Positions 46,155-54,342 of a stretch of 64,000 nt of DNA are shown here, in pieces. This DNA is from Clostridiales bacterium (GTDB lineage: Bacteria > Bacillota > Clostridia > Oscillospirales > Acutalibacteraceae), in contig DUNU01000003.1 of the NCBI GenBank assembly GCA_012839185.1, positions 124,001 to 188,000 on the forward strand, in the 5' to 3' direction. Positions within the stretch are counted from its first letter, which is position 1, and every line of letters begins with the position of its first letter. The translations under genes and the position numbers were made by a program. Below the pieces are notes generated by a model, which saw only the letters and a list, made by a program, of their open reading frames with translations, did not search any database and had not been told where the DNA came from.

Positions 46155-46340
46155 AAAGAAAAAGGTAACTTCGGTTGAGTCCCTTTTTCTCTTTGAAGCA
46201 GATGACGAGGCTCGCTCATTTCGCTACCGCTCGCAACACGCCCACGGACTATCCTACAGTTCACCGGACTGTCGGCTTTGCTCGTTTCACACACAACCGT
46301 CCTTTTCGAGCCCTTGTAATATAATAATATTCATAAAAAC
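46155..46340 (-). repeat. tRNA-Gly-end repeat, copy A (most diverged)
   Basis: About 186 bases alignable with copy B, with scattered substitutions and short indels. The tRNA 3'-end block (about 46194-46214) is decayed (GATGACGAGGCTCG) and the central hairpin has mismatches. Furthest from the tRNA gene. Confidence 0.8.
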
Positions 46341-46524
46341 AAAGAAAGGAACTTCAGTTGCGTCCCTTTTCTCTCTTTGGAGCGGATGACGGGGCTCGCT
46401 CGCTTCGCTGCCGCTCGCGACACGCCCACGGACTACCCGACAGTCCACCGGACTGTCGACTTTGCTCGTTTCACTCACAACCGTCCTTTTCGAGCCCTTG
46501 TAATATAATAATATTTATAAAAAC
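46341..46524 (-). repeat. tRNA-Gly-end repeat, copy B
   Basis: 184-base unit. Its first 58 bases are identical to 46525-46582 and include 21 bases (46378-46398) equal to the CCA end and half of the T-arm of the adjacent tRNA-Gly. A segment bounded by inverted GGGCTCG (46392-46398) and CGAGCCC (46491-46497) contains a hairpin GACAGTCC-ACC-GGACTGTC. Any ORF across it is a translation artefact. Confidence 0.88.
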
Positions 46525-46582
46525 AAAGAAAGGAACTTCAGTTGCGTCCCTTTTCTCTCTTTGGAGCGGATGACGGGGCTCG
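46525..46582 (-). repeat. tRNA-Gly-end repeat, copy C (partial, runs into the intact tRNA)
   Basis: 58 bases identical to the start of copy B; from 46562 it is the 3' end of the functional tRNA-Gly, after which the sequences part. Confidence 0.9.
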
Positions 46583-46637
46583 AACCCGCTACCTCGACCT
46601 TGGCAAGGTCGCGCTCTACCAGATGAGCTACATCCGC
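46562..46637 (-). tRNA. tRNA-Gly(GCC)
   Basis: 76 bases with encoded CCA; acceptor GCGGATG, anticodon loop TTGCCAA between CGACC/GGTCG stems. Last tRNA of the Val-Asp-Phe-Gly cluster. Confidence 0.97.
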
Positions 46638-46665
46638 ATTAAAAGAAGCTCTTTTCAGAGCTTCA

Positions 46666-46741
46666 TGGTGCTTCCGGTCGGAATCGAACCAACGACACGT
46701 GGATTTTCAGTCCACTGCTCTACCAACTGAGCTACAGAAGC
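46666..46741 (-). tRNA. tRNA-Phe(GAA)
   Basis: 76 bases with CCA; acceptor GCTTCTG, anticodon loop CTGAAAA between GTGGA/TCCAC stems. Confidence 0.97.
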
Positions 46742-46746
46742 ATTTA

Positions 46747-46823
46747 TGGCGACCCGGAACGGGCTCGAACCGTCGACCTCTAGCGTGACAGGCTAGCGTT
46801 CTAACCAACTGAACTACCGGGCC
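46747..46823 (-). tRNA. tRNA-Asp(GTC)
   Basis: 77 bases with CCA; acceptor GGCCCGG, anticodon loop CTGTCAC between CTAGC/GCTAG stems, discriminator G as usual for Asp. Confidence 0.97.
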
Positions 46824-46826
46824 ATG

Positions 46827-46902
46827 TGGTGGGAACAACAGGGCTCGAACCTGTGACCCCTTGCTTGTAAGGCAAGTGCTCTCCCAGCTGAGCTATACTC
46901 CC
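46827..46902 (-). tRNA. tRNA-Val(TAC)
   Basis: 76 bases with CCA; acceptor GGGAGTA, anticodon loop CTTACAA between CTTGC/GCAAG stems. First tRNA of the cluster; the leader before it holds a GGCGTGCG/CGCACC hairpin. Confidence 0.97.
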
Positions 46903-46970
46903 ACAAGGTGCGTCGCACGCCATGTGTCGAGCATCCCTGCTGACTGCCTATGGTTTCACGCGACTTGAAT

Positions 46971-46999
46971 ACTATAACATACAAATAACCTTTTGTCAA
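46971..46999 (-). promoter_or_regulatory. Promoter of the tRNA Val-Asp-Phe-Gly cluster
   Basis: Minus strand: -35 TTGACA (46994-46999), 17-base spacer, -10 TATAGT (46971-46976), preceded by AAAAAGCAC as at rpsB and tRNA-Ser. Confidence 0.87.
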
Positions 47000-47103
47000 G
47001 TGCTTTTTTTAAATTTTATTATTTGTTTAATTTATAAGTTGTTTTTTTGATTTCAATGAAAAACTTCATCTCAACACAAAAAAATTCCATCAGTAGTAAT
47101 AAA

Positions 47104-47130
47104 CAAAAGCGTCAAGCAAAGCCTGACGCA
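47104..47130 (-). terminator. Terminator after the ABC exporter operon
   Basis: GCGTCAGGC-TTT-GCTTGACGC hairpin (one mismatch) then TTTTG on the minus strand. Confidence 0.85.
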
Positions 47131-47135
47131 AAGAA

Positions 47136-49046
47136 TTATTCAATATCTTCAGGCGGTATTCCACCTACATATTGGGACTTGTATAAAGAAGCATAAAATC
47201 CGTCCGCATCCAAAAGTTCTTCATGGTTACCCATTTCGACTATATGACCGCGACGCATTACAAGAATAGTGTCTGCATTCTTAATGGTTGAAAGTCTATG
47301 GGCAATTACAAAATTAGTTCTGCCAACCATAAGACTGTCAAGTGCGGCTTGGAATTTTGCCTCAGTTCTTGTGTCAACAGAGCTTGTTGCCTCATCAAGA
47401 ATCATAATTTTTGGATTACAGATTATTGCACGAGCAATAGTCAAAAGCTGACGTTGACCTTGAGATATATTTGCTCCGTCTTCTTCAAGTTTTGTGTTAT
47501 ATCCATCAGGCAGTTCCATTACATAATCATGGAACATTGCCATTTTAGCAGCGGATTCTACTTCTTCATCCGTAGCATCCTGCTTGCCGTATGCAATGTT
47601 ATCACGAATGGTACCCTTGAACAACCAAGTGTCCTGAAGAACCATGCCGAACATATTGCGTAGATTTTCTCGTGATAAATCACGAATATCAACTCCGTCA
47701 ACTTTAATTGAACCGGATTGAATATCATAAAATCGCATCAGCAAGTTGACAATAGTTGTTTTTCCTGCACCGGTGGGACCTACAATCGCAACCAAACTAC
47801 CGGCAGGAACATCAACGGAGAAATCTTTAATAAGTTCCTTATCCTCAACATAACTAAATTCAACATCTTCAAATTCTACATTGCCTTCACAAGATTCAAT
47901 GACAGCTTTGGGGGTATCAACGGGTTCTTCTTCCTCATCATATACCGTAAATATACGTTCAGCAGAAGCGAGGGTTGACTGAATTGCATTAACAATCTTT
48001 GCGACACCGTTGATTGAACCTGCGAACTGACTTGAATAGCTGATAAATGCAACGATGGTACCAATAGTAGCACCGCTTGCAACTGCTGGATTATTACCGC
48101 TTTCAACTACCAATAAAGCACCGATAAAGCAGATAGCTATATAGTTGATATTGTTGAATATTTTAAGAATCGGATGGATTAAACCGGATATGAAATTCGC
48201 TTTATATGAAGATTTTGCAGTGCTTTCCGCTATATCGTTAAACTCTTCAATAACCTGAGTTTTTCTATTGAAAATACGGACAATATTATGACCGGTATAC
48301 ATCTCTTCAATATGCCCGTTAAGCTCGCCGATTCTATCCCAAAATTCTCTGAACAAAACCTTTGATTTTCTCGCAATAACACGAGTTACGATAGTAGAAA
48401 ACGGAACGATTATTATCGCAACGAGAGCCAATCTCCAGTTAAGCCAGAACATGTATATTGCCGTACCTAAGCACAGAACAAGCGATGTAAGAATAGCAGT
48501 AATATTACTTTGTAAGTTCGAGCTGATATTATCACAATCGTTAATGATTTTACTTAAAATCTCACCCTTTGTGTATTTGTCAAAATATTTGAGTGGCAAA
48601 CGTGAAAGTTTTGAGTTTAAGTCGCCGCGTATCTGACAAATAAGTTTTTGGGTAACAACAGCCATCACATACTGTTGAATAAATGAACAAATGCCGTAAC
48701 CGCCAAAAAGTGCAAAGACTTTTAAAATGATTTTTCCGCATTCAGTGAAATCCATCGGATTTCCGGTTTTTAGTTTTTCCCGAATTTGAAAGTTAAAAGC
48801 ATCAATAAGATCGCCCATCCAATCGGATGAAGGAAGCTGAACTACCGTACCGATTATAGCAGCCAATAATACAACTGCTACGGCAAATCTGTAAGGCTTT
48901 AACAGATCGAGAAGTCTTAATAATGTGGACTTAAAATGTTTCGGTTTCTCTTCTTCTTTGCGTACCGTGCGGTAGGATGCATAACGTTTTGAGCGTTCAA
49001 CTCTCTGTTGTTCAAGATTTTTATCATTTTTGTTTTTCTTGCTCAT
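47136..49046 (-). CDS. ABC exporter half-transporter, subunit with intact catalytic Walker B
   Basis: 636 residues: six-span exporter membrane domain (about 55-340) and a C-terminal ATPase domain. Walker A GPTGAGKTT near 424, signature ISQGQ near 527 (second position Gln, degenerate), Walker B MILDEATSSVD with the catalytic Glu near 548, and the switch His in IAHRLS. Pairs with the subunit encoded immediately upstream (four-base overlap). Heterodimeric exporters of this type move drugs, lipids or peptides; substrate unknown. Confidence 0.93.
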   Translation of the reverse strand: MSKKNKNDKNLEQQRVERSKRYASYRTVRKEEEKPKHFKSTLLRLLDLLKPYRFAVAVVLLAAIIGTVVQLPSSDWMGDLIDAFNFQIREKLKTGNPMDFTECGKIILKVFALFGGYGICSFIQQYVMAVVTQKLICQIRGDLNSKLSRLPLKYFDKYTKGEILSKIINDCDNISSNLQSNITAILTSLVLCLGTAIYMFWLNWRLALVAIIIVPFSTIVTRVIARKSKVLFREFWDRIGELNGHIEEMYTGHNIVRIFNRKTQVIEEFNDIAESTAKSSYKANFISGLIHPILKIFNNINYIAICFIGALLVVESGNNPAVASGATIGTIVAFISYSSQFAGSINGVAKIVNAIQSTLASAERIFTVYDEEEEPVDTPKAVIESCEGNVEFEDVEFSYVEDKELIKDFSVDVPAGSLVAIVGPTGAGKTTIVNLLMRFYDIQSGSIKVDGVDIRDLSRENLRNMFGMVLQDTWLFKGTIRDNIAYGKQDATDEEVESAAKMAMFHDYVMELPDGYNTKLEEDGANISQGQRQLLTIARAIICNPKIMILDEATSSVDTRTEAKFQAALDSLMVGRTNFVIAHRLSTIKNADTILVMRRGHIVEMGNHEELLDADGFYASLYKSQYVGGIPPEDIE

Positions 49047-50932
49047 ATTGCATCCACCTCCTCTGCTGATAACTGGGTGGCAACAATCTCACGATAAGTC
49101 GGACAAGAATCCATTAATTCCTTATGTGTTCCCATGCCTACAACCTCACCTTTGTCGAGGACGATAATTCTGTCTGCATCAAGAACTGTACCGACACGTT
49201 GTGCTACGATAATAATGTTAGTATTTGTCATATTTTCACGGATAGCACGTCGTAATTTTGCATCTGTTGCAAGGTCGAGGGCTGAAAAGCTGTCATCAAA
49301 GATACAAACATCTGCCCCCTTAATTATTGCACGAGCTATCGCAAGACGTTGTTTTTGCCCGCCGGAGAGGTTAGTTGCAGACTGCGAAATCATGCGTTGC
49401 ATACCTTCATCTGAATCATATACAAATGTCTTTGCTTGTGCTATTTCAAGAGCTTTGTCAATCTCTTCATCCGTAGCATCTTCCTTACAAAATCTCAGAT
49501 TATCTTCAATCGTACCGCTGAATAAGAATGCTTTTTGAGGAATAAATGCAATTGATGAGTTCAAATCATCAAATGAGAGATCTTTGACATTAACGCCTCC
49601 GACTAAGATTTCACCGCCGGTTACATCATACATACGAGGAATTAAATTGATTAAAGTGGATTTTCCACTTCCCGTTCCGCCTATAATAGCAGTAATTTCA
49701 CCGGGACGGCAAGTGAAAGATACATCGTGAATATCCTCACGTTTCGTTGAAACATCGGAAGAAAGTCCTTCTACATTGATTCCACCATCCGGAATTTCAT
49801 CACTCTTTTTCTTCATCGGCTTTTTCTTCTTTTTCTTACCGTCATCATCTGGGATAATATCCGGATATTTGAAAGATACGTTCTTAAATTCGACAACACC
49901 ACGTTTGCTTTCATCAATAGCAATCGGAGTTTCGCTTTCTTTGATATCTGATTCGAGAGATAAAACAGCATTTATTCTGCGAGCAGAAATCTGTGCTTTG
50001 GGAATAACTGCAAAAACTGTTGCTGCCATTGTGATAGCACCGATAACCAATGCAAAGTATGTAATAAATGCCTGCATATCACCGATTGTACCAAGAAGTT
50101 GTGTTTTTTGCTCAGGGATAGAGATATCAAGTTTCTCTGCAGTTGAACCGATATACCACAAAAGAAATCCGACTAAAATATAAGCCAAGAATATTGCAAC
50201 TGGCATCATTGCAGCAAGAGCTTTTTGAATTTTTAAGGCAATAGATGTAAGCTCGAAATTTGCCGCGTCAAATCTTTTATCTTCATCTTTCGACTTATTA
50301 AAGGCTCGAATGACACGAATACCTGAAAGTTTCTCACGTACTACTTGGTTAAGTGCATCAACCTTCTTTTGCATCAATGCAAATAAAGGTGTGAAGTATT
50401 TGAATATGAATACTACAAGCAAGGCTATAAACGGCAATACAACCAAAATCATTTTTGAGAGTTTCGGATTCATAGTAACAGCCATAACGCCACCGCCGAC
50501 CAACATTATCGGGACGGTTATAACCATACTCAAAAAAGTCAAAATCATCTGTTGAACTTGTATAATATCATTTGATGAGCGAGTTATCAAAGAAGCTACT
50601 CCGAATTTATTGATATCACTCTGAGATAAATCTTGAACTTTTGCAAATATTTCCTTACGCAATGAACAAGTGTAATTTGCAGCCATTTTGTTGTTACAAT
50701 GATTGTTCAAAACAGTAATAAATGCACTGACAACAGTAAGTGCAAACATTTGTATACCAACCCGCCAGATTATATCGGCATACGGGCCGCCTTCCGCCTG
50801 AAGTCCGTCATTGAGCATTTGTCTTGTAAGCATCGGCAAATACAGTGTCAAAGCCTCCTGTGCAATTACCAAAACTACTGAAAAGACAGCAAGCCATTTA
50901 TACGGCTTCATATATTTTAATAGCTTAACCAA
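49043..50932 (-). CDS. ABC exporter half-transporter, subunit with degenerate ATPase site and Lys-rich insert
   Basis: 629 residues: six-span domain, then ATPase domain with Walker A GGTGSGKST near 420 and a good LSGGQKQRL signature near 522, but Walker B reads CIFDDSFSALD, Asp replacing the catalytic Glu, and the switch residue is Gln (VAQRVG) instead of His. This is the usual asymmetry of heterodimeric exporters. Between domains, around residue 369, is an unusual basic insert (KKKKKKPMKKKSDEIPD). Start is TTG at 50930-50932 with GAGG seven bases upstream. Confidence 0.92.
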   Translation of the reverse strand: MVKLLKYMKPYKWLAVFSVVLVIAQEALTLYLPMLTRQMLNDGLQAEGGPYADIIWRVGIQMFALTVVSAFITVLNNHCNNKMAANYTCSLRKEIFAKVQDLSQSDINKFGVASLITRSSNDIIQVQQMILTFLSMVITVPIMLVGGGVMAVTMNPKLSKMILVVLPFIALLVVFIFKYFTPLFALMQKKVDALNQVVREKLSGIRVIRAFNKSKDEDKRFDAANFELTSIALKIQKALAAMMPVAIFLAYILVGFLLWYIGSTAEKLDISIPEQKTQLLGTIGDMQAFITYFALVIGAITMAATVFAVIPKAQISARRINAVLSLESDIKESETPIAIDESKRGVVEFKNVSFKYPDIIPDDDGKKKKKKPMKKKSDEIPDGGINVEGLSSDVSTKREDIHDVSFTCRPGEITAIIGGTGSGKSTLINLIPRMYDVTGGEILVGGVNVKDLSFDDLNSSIAFIPQKAFLFSGTIEDNLRFCKEDATDEEIDKALEIAQAKTFVYDSDEGMQRMISQSATNLSGGQKQRLAIARAIIKGADVCIFDDSFSALDLATDAKLRRAIRENMTNTNIIIVAQRVGTVLDADRIIVLDKGEVVGMGTHKELMDSCPTYREIVATQLSAEEVDAI

Positions 50933-50979
50933 TTTTCTACCTCATGAAAGAAAAAATATTCTTCTATTTTCACAAGTAC

Positions 50980-51007
50980 ATTATATCACAATTTCGCAAT
51001 AATTCAA
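50980..51007 (-). promoter_or_regulatory. Promoter of the ABC exporter operon
   Basis: Minus strand: -35 TTGAAT (51002-51007), 16-base spacer, -10 TATAAT (50980-50985). Confidence 0.6.
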
Positions 51008-51140
51008 GTATTATTTTGATTTCTTCAGAGATTATACAATTTTTCTAAAATTTTTTATATTTTAATTACTAATAAAAGGTCTGAATTTATTCTTCTAATT
51101 GTTATTTCCAACAAAATTATAACAGTTTGTCAATTTCCTA

Positions 51141-51169
51141 TTGAAAAAAATATGATTTTGTGATATATT
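51141..51169 (+). promoter_or_regulatory. Promoter of gdhA
   Basis: -35 TTGAAA (51141-51146), 17-base spacer, -10 TATATT (51164-51169). Confidence 0.6.
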
Positions 51170-51234
51170 AAAAGATATTTTATCGGCGTACCACCATTAT
51201 CATTTGGGGTGCAGCCTGAAAGGAAGTCTACTTC

Positions 51235-52578
51235 ATGAGTTATGTAAAACGTGTCATTGACGAAGTCGCAAGAAAAAATGCAATCGAACCTGAGTTCGTC
51301 CAGACCGTTACCGAGGTGCTTGAGTCCATAGAACCCGTTATCACACAGCATCCGGAATATGAAAAATTTTCTTTGCTTGAACGCATGGTCGAACCCGATC
51401 GTCAAATATGTTTCAGAGTTACTTGGGTTGACGATAACGGCAAAGTACAAATAAATCGTGGTTATCGTATTCAGTTTAATAGTGCTATCGGTCCATACAA
51501 GGGTGGTCTGCGTTTCCATCCTTCCGTTTATTCCGGCATTATGAAATTCTTAGGTTTCGAACAGATTTTTAAGAATTCTTTAACCGGTCTTCCTGTCGGC
51601 GGAGCAAAAGGCGGGTCGGATTTTGATCCTCGCGGCAAGTCCGATGCAGAAGTTATGCGTTTTTGCCAAGCATTTATGACTGAACTTTATCGCTATATCG
51701 GTCCCGATATTGATGTTCCCGCAGGCGACATAGGTGTTGGCGGTCGTGAAATTGGTTATCTTTACGGTCAATACAAGAGAATTAAAGGATGTTTTGAAAA
51801 TGGTGTATTAACCGGTAAAGGTGTTCCCTACGGAGGTTCTCTCATCCGTCCCGAGGCTACCGGGTTCGGTGCTACATATTACACCGTTGAAGTTCTGAAG
51901 CATTTCTCAGACACAATCAAAGGAAAAACCATCGCCATTTCCGGCTTCGGCAATGTTGCTTGGGGTGTTGCAAAGAAGGTTGCCGAACTCGGCGGTAAGG
52001 TTGTCACTCTCTCCGGTCCCGACGGGTATATCTATGATAAAGATGGCGTCACAACATACGAAAAGATTGAATATATGCTCCAGATGCGAGCTTCCGGTCA
52101 CGATAAAGTTCAGGACTATGCAGAAAAATTTGGTTGTGAATTTTATCCCGGTGAAAAACCGTGGGGCGTAAAAGTTGACATCGCCATGCCTTGTGCAACG
52201 CAGAATGAAATCGGCATGGAAGAAGCACAGATGATTGTAGATAACGGTGTACCCTATTACATCGAAGTTGCTAATATGCCAACAACGAATGAAGCACTTG
52301 CTTTCCTCAAGGCAAACTGCCGTGCAGTCGCTCCGTCAAAGGCTGTTAATGCCGGCGGTGTTGCAGTATCTGCACTCGAAATGAGTCAAAACAGCATGCG
52401 TTTTTCATGGACTGCAGAAGAAGTTGATGCAAAACTCCATACCATAATGAAAAATATTCACAACAATTCTGCTGCCGCTGCCGCACAATACGGTTTAGGA
52501 TATGACCTTGTTGCCGGTGCAAATATTGCAGGCTTTGAAAAAGTTGCTGCCGCAATGATGGCTCAAGGCTTGATTTAA
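51235..52578 (+). CDS. gdhA: Glutamate dehydrogenase, NADP-type hexameric
   Basis: 447 residues. Substrate-site segments GPYKGGLRFHPSV and GLPVGGAKGGSDFDPRGKSD with the catalytic lysines; PAGDIGVGGREIGYL; Rossmann motif ISGFGNVAWGVAKK. Makes glutamate from 2-oxoglutarate and ammonia, the main ammonia-assimilation route in many gut clostridia. AAGGAAG before the ATG; own promoter and terminator. Confidence 0.98.
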   Translation: MSYVKRVIDEVARKNAIEPEFVQTVTEVLESIEPVITQHPEYEKFSLLERMVEPDRQICFRVTWVDDNGKVQINRGYRIQFNSAIGPYKGGLRFHPSVYSGIMKFLGFEQIFKNSLTGLPVGGAKGGSDFDPRGKSDAEVMRFCQAFMTELYRYIGPDIDVPAGDIGVGGREIGYLYGQYKRIKGCFENGVLTGKGVPYGGSLIRPEATGFGATYYTVEVLKHFSDTIKGKTIAISGFGNVAWGVAKKVAELGGKVVTLSGPDGYIYDKDGVTTYEKIEYMLQMRASGHDKVQDYAEKFGCEFYPGEKPWGVKVDIAMPCATQNEIGMEEAQMIVDNGVPYYIEVANMPTTNEALAFLKANCRAVAPSKAVNAGGVAVSALEMSQNSMRFSWTAEEVDAKLHTIMKNIHNNSAAAAAQYGLGYDLVAGANIAGFEKVAAAMMAQGLI

Positions 52579-52583
52579 CAGTT

Positions 52584-52612
52584 AATCCTCATCTTTCCGA
52601 TGAGGATTTTTT
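52584..52612 (+). terminator. Terminator after gdhA
   Basis: AATCCTCATC / GATGAGGATT stem, TTTCC loop, then T tract. Confidence 0.92.
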
Positions 52613-52626
52613 ATTGTAAATAACGG

Positions 52627-52655
52627 TTGACAAAATGCCCAGTATCTTTTATAAT
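52627..52655 (+). promoter_or_regulatory. Promoter of the ATP-grasp-cysE-cysS operon
   Basis: -35 TTGACA (52627-52632), 17-base spacer, -10 TATAAT (52650-52655), full consensus. No T-box leader of the usual size fits between it and the first gene. Confidence 0.88.
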
Positions 52656-52691
52656 TAACTATATACGACTTAAATTATTATGGAGGAATAT

Positions 52692-53708
52692 ATGATGCGG
52701 AAATTAAAGGTATTTCTTCGAAGAATTAAGTCAATGAGTTTCAAAAGAATGTTTGAGCTAATCGGGCTTATTTCAAAAGAACATAAGCGTCCTTCAATCA
52801 TCATTTTCTTTGATATGATTTGGTGTTCATTAAGATACGGCATGGGTTATCTTGACTATAAAGTTTTCGGTTTTGCTTCAATTCACGGGAAGAACAGAAA
52901 AACATTTATGACTATGAACCATAACCTTGCTTATGTCCGCAGTCTTAACGACAAAGAAGCATATCATTATCTTGACAATAAAATCGAGTTCAACAAGAAA
53001 TTTTCCGAATATTTAGGTAGAGACTGGATTGATTTAAGCGAAACAGACATAAATGGCTTGCAAGAATTCTGTAAAGGCAAACATGCCGTATTTGCAAAAC
53101 AGGCACAGACATTCGGCGGTCAGGGTATTGACAAAATTGAAATTACTCCGGATATAAATTATACCGAACTTTACCAAAGGCTCACTGAAAACAAGCAATT
53201 CTTAATTGAAGATTGTATTATCCAACACGATGAGATGAACAAACTTTGTCCAAGTTCAATCAACACCATTCGTATGGTAACCGTTGCAACAAACAATATT
53301 CCGCATTTCATGTATGCACTCGTTCGTATGGGTGCGGGAGATAAGGCTGTTGACAATATTTCAAGCGGCGGAATGTACACGTCCGTAAACGAAAAAGGTA
53401 TGCTCACGAAACCCGCTTTTTGTGATAAGACCGGCATTTATTACGACAGGCATCCTAAAACAAACACTGAATTTAACGGTTTTGTTATTCCCTATTTTGA
53501 TGAAGCGGTCGAAATGTGCAAAAGTGCTGCTATGGTTCTTCCGAATCTTCGCTATATCGGCTGGGATGTCGCAATTACACCTAATGGTCCGGTTTTAGTT
53601 GAAGGAAACAATTTTCCGTCCTATGACATGGTGCAAAATTATCGTCATCTTGATGGAAAAACAGGCATATTACCGAAATTTGAAAAGGTTATAAATAACA
53701 ATGTTTGA
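52692..53708 (+). CDS. Sugar-transfer-associated ATP-grasp family protein
   Basis: 338 residues. Pattern of the ATPgrasp_ST family (GFASIHGKNRKTFMTMNHN, AKQAQTFGGQGIDKI, EDCIIQHDEM, SINTIRMVTV, GWDVAITPNGPVLVEGNNFP). ATP-grasp enzymes ligate a carboxylate to an amine, thiol or hydroxyl; this family is often near capsule or exopolysaccharide genes, but no reaction is proven. GGAGG precedes ATGs at 52692 and 52695. It overlaps cysE by eight bases, an unexpected neighbour that suggests a Ser/Cys-related ligation. Confidence 0.82.
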   Translation: MMRKLKVFLRRIKSMSFKRMFELIGLISKEHKRPSIIIFFDMIWCSLRYGMGYLDYKVFGFASIHGKNRKTFMTMNHNLAYVRSLNDKEAYHYLDNKIEFNKKFSEYLGRDWIDLSETDINGLQEFCKGKHAVFAKQAQTFGGQGIDKIEITPDINYTELYQRLTENKQFLIEDCIIQHDEMNKLCPSSINTIRMVTVATNNIPHFMYALVRMGAGDKAVDNISSGGMYTSVNEKGMLTKPAFCDKTGIYYDRHPKTNTEFNGFVIPYFDEAVEMCKSAAMVLPNLRYIGWDVAITPNGPVLVEGNNFPSYDMVQNYRHLDGKTGILPKFEKVINNNV

Positions 53709-54342
53709 AAGAATGAAAGAAGATATTGCCGCAGTCAAAGCACGAGACCCCGCGGCAACATCAACAATACAAATAATGCTTCTGTATCCCGGATATAGGG
53801 CAATCAGAGCATATAGAAAAGCACACTGGCTTCATAAGCACAATATGCCTTTTTTGGCTCGATTTATATCACAACGATGCTCTCACAAGACCGGCATTGA
53901 AATTCATCCCGGTGCAACTATCGGGAAACGCTTTTTCATTGACCACGGTCACGGGGTTGTTATCGGAGAAACGGCTGAAATCGGCGATGATGTAACACTC
54001 TATCAGGGAGTTACCTTAGGCGGTACGGGTAAAGATGAAGGTAAACGTCATCCGACCGTCGGAAATAACTGTCTTATCGGTTCGGGTGCAAAAATTCTGG
54101 GACCGATAAAAATCGGAGACAACTCCAGAATTGCTGCCGGTGCTGTTGTTCTTAATGACATTCCGTCAGACTCAACAGCAGTCGGTATTCCGGCAAGAGT
54201 GGTTAAAATCGCAGGTCAGAAAATCAGCGACATTGACCAAATCAATATCCCCGACCCCGTTGCACAAGAGATTGCACGACTTGAAAAAATGATAAATGAA
54301 TTGAAAAAACAAAGTGAGAAGAATACCGATGAAAATATTTAA
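53701..54342 (+). CDS. cysE: Serine O-acetyltransferase
   Basis: 213 residues. N-terminal helical part (PGYRAIRAYRKAHWL) and C-terminal hexapeptide-repeat beta helix with FIDHGHGVVIGETAEIGDDVTLYQGVTLGGTG. Acetylates serine for cysteine synthesis. Lies between the ATP-grasp gene and cysS, overlapping both; cysE-cysS is a classical Firmicutes pair. Confidence 0.97.
   Translation: MFERMKEDIAAVKARDPAATSTIQIMLLYPGYRAIRAYRKAHWLHKHNMPFLARFISQRCSHKTGIEIHPGATIGKRFFIDHGHGVVIGETAEIGDDVTLYQGVTLGGTGKDEGKRHPTVGNNCLIGSGAKILGPIKIGDNSRIAAGAVVLNDIPSDSTAVGIPARVVKIAGQKISDIDQINIPDPVAQEIARLEKMINELKKQSEKNTDENI

Larger units (their letters stand above)
50933..51234. other. Intergenic region between the ABC exporter and gdhA
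   Basis: 302 bases holding the two divergent promoters and the gdhA leader. The leader (about 51185-51220) can form an imperfect GGC...GCC hairpin just before the ribosome site. No gene seen. Confidence 0.5.

Noticed and set aside
46155-46582. Repeats as a CRISPR array
   Set aside because: Only three units with a 184-base period and homologous, not unique, intervening sequence; no cas genes.
46287-46730. ORFs across the tRNA repeats on both strands
   Set aside because: They translate the tRNA-Gly and repeat sequence, have no ribosome sites and are artefacts.
51170-51234. Ammonium- or glutamine-responsive RNA in the gdhA leader
   Set aside because: Only a weak imperfect hairpin is seen in about 60 bases; no known motif could be recognised.
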